DNA of 64,000 nucleotides from Kitasatospora setae KM-6054 (GTDB lineage Bacteria; Actinomycetota; Actinomycetes; Streptomycetales; Streptomycetaceae), in NCBI RefSeq assembly GCF_000269985.1, contig NC_016109.1, forward strand, positions 248,001-312,000, written 5' to 3'. The translations under genes and the position numbers were made by a program. The notes below the pieces were generated by a model. That model was not told the origin of the DNA. It searched no databases and saw only the letters and a program-made list of their open reading frames with translations. Shown piece after piece: positions 57,786 to 64,000 of this stretch (its first letter is position 1; every line of letters starts with the position of its first letter).

Positions 57786-58009
57786 ATGACCTCTCCCCCG
57801 GCCTCGCCGCAGTGGACCACGCACGCCGTCGACCTGCGGCCCCACACCGTGCGCAAGCGCTTCCGGGCGGGCGCCGACGGGGCCGCGCGCTCGGCCTCGG
57901 CGGTGTCGGCTCCGGTGCTTCGGCGCCTGGGCGGGGACGGGCCGGCATCTCGCGGTCGTCGTGCACCCGCGGGACTGGCGTACCAGCGTGATCACCGGCC
58001 GGGTCGGGC
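57786..58009 (+). pseudogene. Possible truncated phosphotransferase-like remnant
   Basis: After the reductase stop, an ATG at 57786 with GAGGAG upstream opens a frame reading SPQWTTHAVDLRPHTVRKRF, which looks like the start of an aminoglycoside/choline phosphotransferase-type kinase. The resemblance fades after about 40 residues. Another frame near 57945 reads HLAVVVHPRDWRTSV, unlike random shadow sequence. No complete gene fits before the convergent GNAT gene at 58010. I read it as a decayed or deleted gene remnant, with low certainty. Confidence 0.35.
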
Positions 58010-58966
58010 TCAGCGCGGCAGGGTCTTCTCCAGCACGACGGAGGTGTACCGGACGGTCATGCCGACCTTCAGGTAGAGGTCGATCGCACCGGTGCCGGAG
58101 TGCGTCCACAGCGTGCAGTGGCTGAGCCCGGCGTCCCGGCAGGCCCGGAAGGTGTGCTGGAGCAGCAGGCGGGCGATGCCGCGGTTGCGGTGCGCGCGGT
58201 CGACGGCGAGGCTCTCGACGTAGCCGTCGGCGCTGCCGGGCTGGTCGAGTGCGAGGGCGACGCCGACCACCCGGCCGCCTGTTCCCCCGTCCGTCTCCCC
58301 GTCGCCGTCAGCGATGGCGAGCGGGGAGCGCTCGGGGGCGAAGGTCTCGCGGTGGACGGCGTGTTGGGCCCACTCCTCGAAGGGGAGTCGGCGGGCCTTC
58401 CAGTCCGCGAACGCCTCCTCGACCACCCGGTGCGCCGCCCGTTCGTCGTCCGGGTCGCCGCTCCGGAACGGGCGGATCGTGATGCCCGCGGGCGGGGGCG
58501 GCGGTTCGGGCAGGTCGTCGAGGGCGATCCCGAGCAGCCAGCTGGCGCCCTTCGGCCGGTAGCCGTAGGTGCGGAGCATGGCGAGCCCGGTGGCGTCCAG
58601 GTCGGCGACGACCTGGACGAGCTTCTCGGCGCCCTGTTCGACGGCCCGGCCCTCGATCCAGCCGAGCAGCCCGGTGCCGAGCCGGCGGCCGCGGTGGGCG
58701 GGGTGGACCCGGCACTCGCAGCGCCGTTCGCTCCACGCCCAGGCGGCGAGCCGCCCGTCCGGGCCGTGCACCAGCACGGTGTCGACGGCCGGGTCGAAGC
58801 CGGGCCGGGCCAGGACGGCGGCGAGTTCGCCCGGGTCCGCCGCCGGGGCGGCCGGGCCGTGCAGGTCGCGTTCGCAGGCGGTCAGCAGGTCGAGCAGGTC
58901 GGGCAGGTCGGCGTCCGGGTCGAGCGGCCGGGCGGTGTAGCCGGCGGGCAGCCGGATCTGGGCCAT
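58010..58966 (-). CDS. Tandem GNAT N-acetyltransferase (mycothiol synthase-like layout)
   Basis: 318 residues with two GNAT domains. Domain 1 (about 10-150) has CECRVHPAHRGRRLGTGLLG and domain 2 (about 165-318) has YVESLAVDRAHRNRGIARLL and CTLWTHSGTGAIDLYLKVGM. Both acetyl-CoA loops are preserved. The double arrangement is that of MshD (mycothiol synthase) and its many uncharacterised actinobacterial paralogues; this one lacks enough distinctive sequence to be called MshD. It is cytoplasmic. A clear ATG at 58966 follows AGGAG on the minus strand. Confidence 0.9.
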   Translation of the reverse strand: MAQIRLPAGYTARPLDPDADLPDLLDLLTACERDLHGPAAPAADPGELAAVLARPGFDPAVDTVLVHGPDGRLAAWAWSERRCECRVHPAHRGRRLGTGLLGWIEGRAVEQGAEKLVQVVADLDATGLAMLRTYGYRPKGASWLLGIALDDLPEPPPPPAGITIRPFRSGDPDDERAAHRVVEEAFADWKARRLPFEEWAQHAVHRETFAPERSPLAIADGDGETDGGTGGRVVGVALALDQPGSADGYVESLAVDRAHRNRGIARLLLQHTFRACRDAGLSHCTLWTHSGTGAIDLYLKVGMTVRYTSVVLEKTLPR

Positions 58967-59064
58967 GGACGGGCTCCTTCCTCGCGGGTGGCCGGGCGGG
59001 CGTCTTCACGGGTGGACAGGCGGGCCGGCGGACGGGCCGGCGGGCTGGGCGGGTCGGCGGCCGG

Positions 59065-59751
59065 TCAGTCCAGCAGCTCGGGGAGCCGCCGCATGTCCGA
59101 GAACAGCACGGTGTCGGCCTGGTCCGCGAACTCCCGCTCCGCGAGGGCGGGTCCGGTCGGTCCGGCGGTGTAGCCGAGGCGGCGCATGCCGGCCGCGCGG
59201 GCGGCCCGGAGCCCGGCGGGGCTGTCCTCGACGACGACGCAGACCTCGGGCCGGTACCCCATCCGGGCGGCGGCGTGCAGGAAGACGTCGGGGAAGGGCT
59301 TGCCGCGGGCGACCTCGCTCGCGCTGAAGATCCGTCCGGCGAGGCGCTCGTACAGCCCGGTGCGGCCGAGGGTGTGCCGCATCTTGTCGTGGCTGCCGCT
59401 GGAGGCGACGCAGTACGGCAGCCCGCGCGCGTCCAGCCCGTCGAGCGCGTCCACGATGCCGTCCACGGCGGTGAGTTCGGCGTCCACCAGTTCTCGGTGC
59501 CGCCGCTCGAACCGGCGCTCCCACTCGGCGGCGGCCTCGGTGCCCAGCCGCTCCTCGATCTGCTGCCGGATCGCGGCCGGGGGGCGGCCGATGAACCGCT
59601 CCACCACCTCGGCGACGTCGAGCGGCCAGCCGAGCTCCGCCCCGGTCTCGACCTGCACCCGGACGGCGATCCGCTCGATGTCGACCAGGACGCCGTCGCA
59701 GTCGAATATCACCAGTCCGACGGGCTCCGGGGCACTGCTCAGCGTGGTCAT
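59065..59751 (-). CDS. HAD-superfamily phosphatase (beta-phosphoglucomutase-like, HAD-IA)
   Basis: 228 residues. Motif I LVIFDCDGVLVDIERIAV with the nucleophile Asp, motif II YCVASSGSHDKMRHTL, motif III lysine in EVARGKPFPDVFLHAA, and motif IV VVVEDSPAGLRAARAAGM. The helical cap between motifs I and II (FIGRPPAAIRQQIEERLG) is class IA, as in phosphoglycolate phosphatase, 2-deoxyglucose-6-phosphatase and beta-phosphoglucomutase. Phosphatase activity on a small sugar phosphate is the likely role. It lies 98 bases downstream of the tandem-GNAT start on the same strand. Confidence 0.94.
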   Translation of the reverse strand: MTTLSSAPEPVGLVIFDCDGVLVDIERIAVRVQVETGAELGWPLDVAEVVERFIGRPPAAIRQQIEERLGTEAAAEWERRFERRHRELVDAELTAVDGIVDALDGLDARGLPYCVASSGSHDKMRHTLGRTGLYERLAGRIFSASEVARGKPFPDVFLHAAARMGYRPEVCVVVEDSPAGLRAARAAGMRRLGYTAGPTGPALAEREFADQADTVLFSDMRRLPELLD

Positions 59752-59899
59752 CCCGGCAGCCTAACCGCCACCGCCCGCCACTCCCACCGGGTTTGCGCCG
59801 CGCGCGAGGCCGCACTGCCGGGCCCCACCGCCGGGCCGCGCGCTGGGCCGGGCTGATCGACACCAGCCGGGGCCGGGGCGTCCCCGCCGACGCGTCCCG

Positions 59900-60337
59900 C
59901 TACCCGACCCAGCAGTAGACGCCCTCGCCCCGCTCCCGGGCGGCGCGGGCGAGGGCGGCCACGCCGCGCACGATCTCCGCCGCGATCCCGGCGCCGATCG
60001 CCTCGCCGTCCGCCGCGGACTGCCGCGCCCACCCGGCCGCGAGGCCGTCCAGCGCGGCGGGGCCGGCGTCGGCGAGCGCGGCGGACAGCCGGGGCGGGAG
60101 CGCGAGGACGACGGGGCCGCCGCCGTCGTCCTCGCCCGCGACGAGGCGGGGCTCGTCGGCCTCGGCGAGTTCCTCGAAGCGGCGGCCGGTCAGCAGGCCC
60201 TGCCAGGTGAGCGCGGCCTCCTCCGGGTCGAAGTTGCCGTAGGAGAGCGGGGCGAACGCCCGCCCCGGGCCGGCCGGGAGGGCCGGGGCCGCCGAGGTGT
60301 CGTCGGGGGCGGCGAAGAATTCCACGATGCTGCTCAC
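59900..60337 (-). CDS. Hypothetical protein, small helical
   Basis: 145 residues from GTG 60337, opening MSSIVEFFAAPDDTSAAPAL. Other visible parts are FAPLSYGNFDPEEAALTWQG, RFEELAEADEPRLVAGEDDG, and the end GIAAEIVRGVAALARAARER then GVYCWVG. It resembles short streptomycete proteins of unknown function that sit near SMI1/DUF-type genes. No catalytic motif is visible. It is divergent from the TOPRIM gene with about 80 bases between starts. Confidence 0.75.
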   Translation of the reverse strand: MSSIVEFFAAPDDTSAAPALPAGPGRAFAPLSYGNFDPEEAALTWQGLLTGRRFEELAEADEPRLVAGEDDGGGPVVLALPPRLSAALADAGPAALDGLAAGWARQSAADGEAIGAGIAAEIVRGVAALARAARERGEGVYCWVG

Positions 60338-60416
60338 CCGGGCATCGTGCCGCACGGGCCGGACAGCGGCGGAAAATCCGGTGCCCGGCGGGACGGGCCG
60401 GGAGCAGAATCGGGGC

Positions 60417-61034
60417 ATGACGGACATGCGGGCGTTCCGGGACGCGGTGGTCGAGCGGGCGGCGGGCGGCTCGGCGGAGCCCACGGCGGCGGACGCGCGG
60501 ACGGCGGGGGTGCGGACGGCGGTGCTGGTGGAGGGGCCGAGCGACCTGGCGGCCGTCGAGGTGCTGGCGGGCCGGCTGGGGCGGGACCTGGCGGCGGAGG
60601 GGGTGTGCGTCGTGCCGATGGGCGGGGCGATGAGCGTCGGCCGGTTCGCCGCGCTGCTCGGGCCGCCCGGCCTGGGGCTGCGGCTGACCGGGCTGTGCGA
60701 CGAGCACGAACAGGGCTTCTACCGGCGCGGGTTCGACCGGGCCGGGGCGGGCCGCGCGGCGTTCTTCGTCTGCGTGGCGGACCTGGAGGACGAGCTGATC
60801 CGCACCCTGGGCCTCCCCCGGATCGAGGAGGTCCTGGCCGCCGAGGGCGACCTGCCCGCCTGGCACACCTTCGTCCGCCAGCCCGCCCAGCGGGACCGCC
60901 CGCCGGAGCGGCGGCTGCGCCGCTTCCTCGGCACCCGCTCGGGCCGCAAGATCCGCTACGGCCGGCTGCTCGCCGAGGCCCTCGCCCCGGACGGCCTCCC
61001 GGCGCCGCTCGACGCGTTCTTCCGGCACCTGTAG
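60417..61034 (+). CDS. Stand-alone TOPRIM (OLD-like) domain protein
   Basis: 205 residues. The TOPRIM fold is suggested by RTAVLVEGPSDLAAVEVLAG (glutamate 39 in the VEG motif), followed by LCDEHEQGFYRRG and CVADLEDELIRTLG with acidic residues 95, 122 and 125. GTRSGRKIRYGRLLAEAL at the end provides basic residues. It looks like the C-terminal nuclease half of OLD-family proteins without an attached ATPase. In actinomycetes such proteins are often called ATP-dependent endonuclease although the ATPase part is absent. The ATG is six bases after CAGAAT, again a possible leaderless start. Confidence 0.85.
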   Translation: MTDMRAFRDAVVERAAGGSAEPTAADARTAGVRTAVLVEGPSDLAAVEVLAGRLGRDLAAEGVCVVPMGGAMSVGRFAALLGPPGLGLRLTGLCDEHEQGFYRRGFDRAGAGRAAFFVCVADLEDELIRTLGLPRIEEVLAAEGDLPAWHTFVRQPAQRDRPPERRLRRFLGTRSGRKIRYGRLLAEALAPDGLPAPLDAFFRHL

Positions 61035-61104
61035 GGGCGCTTCGGGCCGAGCGGTTCGGGCCGAACTGCCCGGCCCGCGCCGGGCGGTGTCGGTGGCGGC
61101 CGGC

Positions 61105-61564
61105 ATGACGGCCCGTCCTGGACACCGACGCGTTCCGGGCGCTGACCGAGGAGGGCCCCGGACTGGCCGACGACGCCGACGACACCGACCCGCGCGACGC
61201 CGGGGCGGTCGCCGCGCGGGCGGTCGCGCTGCCAGCGGCCCGGCCGGCGGCCCGGATCGTCGCGGCGGACGCGGCGCCCGGTCGGCCGCTGGCGGAGTCG
61301 TACCGGACCCCGCTGTGGGCGGCGGCGCACCTGCTCGACAGCGGGTGCGCGGACGACGGGTTCGACTACTTCCGGGGCCGGCTGGTCGCGCAGGGCCGGG
61401 AGGTGTGCGAGCGGGTGGTCGCCGATCCGGACCTGTCGGCGGAGCTGCCGGCGGAGCTGCCGGCGGAGCTGCCGGATCCGGATCCGGACTGGAACGTCGA
61501 CTTCGACGACCACGACGAGCTGCCCCGGCTGGCCCGGCTCCGCACCGAGGAGGGGAACCCGTGA
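61105..61564 (+). pseudogene. DUF4240-like gene with a frameshift near its start
   Basis: From about 61117 the protein reads TDAFRALTEEGPGLADDADD, then TPLWAAAHLLDSGCADDGFD and YFRGRLVAQGREVCERVVAD, the pattern of DUF4240 proteins of actinomycetes. It ends TGA 61562-61564, after a run of three AELP repeats. The only suitable start, ATG 61105, is in another frame; the frame of the domain has a TGA directly upstream and no start codon before residue 70 or so. A one-base indel around 61108-61118 would repair it. It is either a frameshift mutation or a sequencing error. The stop overlaps a GTG of the next gene. Confidence 0.7.
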
Positions 61565-61613
61565 ACGAGGACGCGGCGGGCGCCGTGCCCGCGCCCGCGG
61601 AGCGGCGGCGCTG

Positions 61614-62333
61614 GTGGACGTGCTGCCGGCCGGGGCCGGGCCCGGTGCCGACCGGGCGGAGCTGACGGCGGCGGCCCGGGCCGCGTTCGCGGCGGAGCGG
61701 CCGCGTCCGCTGGCGGCCGCCTGGTGGCCGGCGGTGCCCGGGGAGAGCTACCTGGCGGCGTTCGACGCGCTGGGCCTGCACGACCGGATCCCGGTGACGG
61801 TGCGCGGCGGCGAGGCCGCCCAGGTCGACGACACCCGGTACGAGGGCGGGGAGGCGGTGCACCGGGTCTTCGTGACGCCGGAGTACGCGGGCTGGCGGCT
61901 GGTCCACGCGGAGTCGCCGATCGGCCGCTGCGCGTGGTGGCCGTCCACGGTGGCGGAGGCGCTGAGCGCGGCCTGCGGCCGGGCGCAGCTGTTCTACCAG
62001 GACCCGTTCGCCGACTCGGTGTTCTGGCTGGCCGCCGAGCGCGGCGCGGTGGTGCGCTCGTACTGGCGCGACGGCGAGCCGGAGTGGGAGGGCGAGCCGA
62101 TGCCGTGGGAGGAGGTCCTGACGGTGGCCGACTTCGCGGACGAGGCGGAGTACGAGGACGCCTACCCGGAGCCGAACGCCTCGGAGGCGCGCGACGTCCC
62201 GGCGGCGGCGCGCGGCCTGTCGGTCGACCCGTCGCTGCTCGGTCCGGACACGCCGGTGCGCGGCCACGGCTGGCTGGCCGTGACCCGGGCGGGCGCGGGC
62301 CACCTGGGCTTCGCCTCACTCGTCGTGCTCTGA
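61614..62333 (+). CDS. Hypothetical protein, 239 residues (true start perhaps 61561 with a frameshift)
   Basis: The frame from GTG 61614 reads VLPAGAGPGADRAELTAAAR, EYAGWRLVHAESPIGRCAWW, EWEGEPMPWEEVLTVADFAD, and ends with GHLGFASLVVL. It resembles uncharacterised actinobacterial proteins located next to DUF4240 genes; no enzyme motif is evident. A GTG at 61561 overlaps the stop of the DUF4240-like gene (GTGA) but is in a different frame. The upstream in-frame sequence ARGAAALVDVLP suggests that the native gene starts at 61561 and has lost a base near 61595. It overlaps the convergent GNAT gene by 18 bases at its end. Confidence 0.65.
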   Translation: MDVLPAGAGPGADRAELTAAARAAFAAERPRPLAAAWWPAVPGESYLAAFDALGLHDRIPVTVRGGEAAQVDDTRYEGGEAVHRVFVTPEYAGWRLVHAESPIGRCAWWPSTVAEALSAACGRAQLFYQDPFADSVFWLAAERGAVVRSYWRDGEPEWEGEPMPWEEVLTVADFADEAEYEDAYPEPNASEARDVPAAARGLSVDPSLLGPDTPVRGHGWLAVTRAGAGHLGFASLVVL

Positions 62334-62924
62334 CGCCCCGGGGTCGCCCTCCCTGGCGTAGTGCCACATGTCGCGCGGCCGCCCGTCCACCAGCTGGTGG
62401 GCGGGCCGCAGGCCGGTGCGCCGGAAGCCGGCCCGTTCGGCGGTCCGGATCGAGCCGGTGTTCCACGGTTCGACGTACAACTCCAGCCGGGGCAGCGCGA
62501 GTTCGCCGAGCGCCCAGTCGGCTGCGGCGGCCAGCGCGGCTCCGGCCGCGCCGCGGCGGCGGAAGGCGGGGGCGACCCAGTAGCCGACGGTCGCCCAGCC
62601 GCGCAGCGGCACCTCGCCGGTCCACAGGCCGAGGCCGCCGACCGCCCGCCCGTCCGGGTCGACGATCACGAACGGGTAGCCGGTGCCGATCGCGGTCCGG
62701 CGCCGCTGCCGGGCCAGGTAGGCGGCCGCGGCGGCGTCGCTGTACGGGGACGGCACGGTGGTGGTCAGCGGGATGTACGGGTCGGCGGCGGCCGCCCGGA
62801 GCAGTTCGGCGTCCGGCTCGGTCCAGCCGCGCAGCCGGTAGCCGCGCGCGGCGGCGAGTTCGGGCACCGTCCGGGGCGGTCGCGCGGCGGCCGGGAGCGG
62901 GCGCGGCGTCCGGGGCGGTCGCAC
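62316..62924 (-). CDS. GNAT family N-acetyltransferase (RimJ/RimL-like)
   Basis: 202 residues from GTG 62924, one base after the stop of the MFS gene, so the two are coupled. The opening is Pro/Arg rich; the domain has RGYRLRGWTEPDAELLRAAA, VIVDPDGRAVGGLGLWTG, ATVGYWVAPAFRRRGAAGAA as the acetyl-CoA loop, and LELYVEPWNTGSIRTAERAG with the closing asparagine. It probably acetylates an amine, perhaps the compound exported by the MFS protein. The last 18 bases overlap the 3' end of the convergent hypothetical gene. Confidence 0.9.
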   Translation of the reverse strand: MRPPRTPRPLPAAARPPRTVPELAAARGYRLRGWTEPDAELLRAAAADPYIPLTTTVPSPYSDAAAAAYLARQRRRTAIGTGYPFVIVDPDGRAVGGLGLWTGEVPLRGWATVGYWVAPAFRRRGAAGAALAAAADWALGELALPRLELYVEPWNTGSIRTAERAGFRRTGLRPAHQLVDGRPRDMWHYAREGDPGASEHDE

Positions 62925-62925
62925 G

Positions 62926-64000
62926 TCAGCCGGCCGCGGCCGGGAGCGCGCGCAGCGTCCGGTCGAAGGCGGTGAGCAGCAGGAACAGCACGGCGGCGGC
63001 GAGCATGACCCAGGCCAGGTGGTGCATGCCGGCGGTGCCCGCGTGCGGGCCGTACGCGGCGGCGGTCGCGGCGGCGGCGACCATCGAGCCGAGGTAGGCG
63101 AAGGTGCGCAGCAGCCCGGCGGAGGAGCCGGTGCGGGCCGGGTCGGACTGCCGGAAGACCGAGTTCTGCAGGGCCAGCCCGTTGGCGCCCTGCGGGATCC
63201 CGAACACCACGGCGAGCACCACCAGCGCCCACAGCGGGCTGTGCGCGCCGAGCGCGAGCATCAGCAGGCAGGCGGCGATCTGGCCGGCCGCGCCGACCAG
63301 CAGGGTGGTCCGGACGCCGCCGCGCCGCCCGGCCAGCACCGAGACGCCGATGCCGACCAGGAAGGTCGGCGCCTGCACCAGTCCGGCCTGCAGCGGGGTC
63401 AGGCCGAAGCCCTCCTCGGTCCACTGGGCGAAGCCGTACAGGAAGGCGTAGGCGACGACGTACGCGGCGAGCGCGCGGGCGTAGGTGAGCAGCAGCGGGG
63501 TGTTGCCGCCGAGCACCCGGACGTCGATGAACGGCTGCGCGGTGCGGCGTTCGCGGCGGGTGAAGGCCGCGGCGGCGGCGAGGGTGAGCGGCGGCAGGTA
63601 CCAGCGGTCCGCGTGCGGGTGCATCAGGAACAGCAGCAGTGAGAGCAGCAGGACGGCGAACAGCGCCATCCCGGGCAGGTCGATCCGGCGCAGCGGGCCG
63701 GGGCCACCGTCCGCCTGGCCCGCCTCGTCCGGCTGGTCCGCCCGGCCCGCCTGGTCCGCCTCGTCCGGGTGGCCTGCCTGGTCCGGCTTGGCGGGCTCGG
63801 CTTCCGGTCGGGGCAGCCGGAGCGCGCCGAGGGTGACGGCGAGCAGCGACAGCGGGATGTTGAGCGCGAAGGTGCTGCGCCAGCCGCCGAGGCCGGTGAG
63901 CAGTCCGCCGAGCAGCGGGCCGACCACGGCGACGGTCTGGTTGGCGACGGCGAGCAGGGTGAGCACCCCGGCGGGGCTCTCCTGTCCGGTGCGCCGGGAT
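62926..64000 (-). CDS. MFS transporter, DHA2 type (cut by window end)
   Basis: At least 357 residues are visible; the frame continues past the right edge. The visible N-terminal portion shows AVVGPLLGGLLTGLGGWRST and FALNIPLSLLAVTLGALRLP (motif C and the following helix of 14-TM drug exporters). Then a charged cytoplasmic loop of repeated Asp/Gln/Ala/Pro (DEADQAGRADQPDEAGQAD), and later PLQAGLVQAPTFLVGIGVSV. Such proteins export drugs by proton antiport. The acidic loop is unusually long. A GNAT gene follows, translationally coupled, suggesting a combined modification-and-export resistance pair. Confidence 0.9.
   Translation of the reverse strand, partial: SRRTGQESPAGVLTLLAVANQTVAVVGPLLGGLLTGLGGWRSTFALNIPLSLLAVTLGALRLPRPEAEPAKPDQAGHPDEADQAGRADQPDEAGQADGGPGPLRRIDLPGMALFAVLLLSLLLFLMHPHADRWYLPPLTLAAAAAFTRRERRTAQPFIDVRVLGGNTPLLLTYARALAAYVVAYAFLYGFAQWTEEGFGLTPLQAGLVQAPTFLVGIGVSVLAGRRGGVRTTLLVGAAGQIAACLLMLALGAHSPLWALVVLAVVFGIPQGANGLALQNSVFRQSDPARTGSSAGLLRTFAYLGSMVAAAATAAAYGPHAGTAGMHHLAWVMLAAAVLFLLLTAFDRTLRALPAAAG

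Noticed and set aside
61435..61475. ELPAELP repeat near the end of the DUF4240-like gene as a functional repeat domain
   Set aside because: Only three copies of a 12-base unit in a probably frameshifted gene; most likely slippage.
1..64000. tRNA, rRNA or tmRNA genes
   Set aside because: I looked for T-loop GTTCGA-type motifs with matching acceptor stems. The few hits, such as near 7143 and 31483, lie inside protein genes and cannot fold as tRNA.

Overview
The window is very GC-rich actinobacterial DNA. Third-codon GC bias is so strong that several frames stay open across real genes. The family set (DUF1996, DUF4239, DUF5825, SpoIIE-type phosphatase, F420/LLM oxidoreductase, KdpF, CebE-type sugar transport without its own ATPase, HTH-TPR regulators) points to a streptomycete such as Streptomyces or Kitasatospora. 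It reads like chromosomal accessory or arm DNA. I see no tRNA, rRNA, CRISPR array or origin.

Layout. 1-6 kb: acetyltransferase end, ATP-grasp enzyme, RidA, a cytochrome P450 coupled to a 3Fe-4S ferredoxin, a VOC protein, and a BAAT-type esterase. 6-20 kb: a beta-glucan or beta-oligosaccharide utilisation locus. It has a LacI regulator, a DUF1996 secreted protein, a giant secreted GH16 plus clan-A hydrolase with three F5/8C (CBM32-like) modules, a binding protein, two permeases and a GH3 beta-glucosidase. One operator, GGAGAGCGCTCTCC, lies before the regulator, before the hydrolase and before the transporter operon. 20-26 kb: cyclophilin, secreted protein, an in-frame chimera of an amino acid permease start and an amine oxidase end, an FdhF/YdeP-type molybdoenzyme, and an acetyltransferase. 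25.8-34 kb: PhyH-type dioxygenase, LLM oxidoreductase, MFS exporter, two tandem paralogous 2OG-Fe(II) oxygenases, a second LacI regulator, and an Old Yellow Enzyme. 34-39 kb: aminotransferase IV, FUSC transporter (with a short tandem duplication at the junction of these two genes), acetyltransferase, acylphosphatase, deaminase, DinB.

39.5-43.7 kb: a compact RiPP cluster on the minus strand. It holds a 50-residue candidate precursor, a B12-type radical SAM C-methyltransferase (C-x7-C-x2-C), a DUF5825 partner and an MFS exporter. This is the best candidate for a new natural product system in the window. 44-47.4 kb: an amine catabolism operon (APC permease, cupin, FAD oxidase). 47.7-53.6 kb: SpoIIE phosphatase, a 29-residue KdpF-like peptide behind a KimA-type potassium permease, DUF4239 protein, and an HTH-TPR regulator. 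54-56.5 kb: a Nudix-kinase fusion whose stop codon lies inside the target duplication of an intact IS4-family element. 56.7-64 kb: ketopantoate reductase-like enzyme, tandem-GNAT protein, HAD phosphatase, stand-alone TOPRIM protein, two adjacent probably frameshifted small genes, GNAT, and an MFS transporter cut by the window end.

Functional assignments rest on reading motifs and family resemblance by eye. No search was run. Start codons were chosen from ribosome-binding sites, gene overlaps and where family similarity begins.
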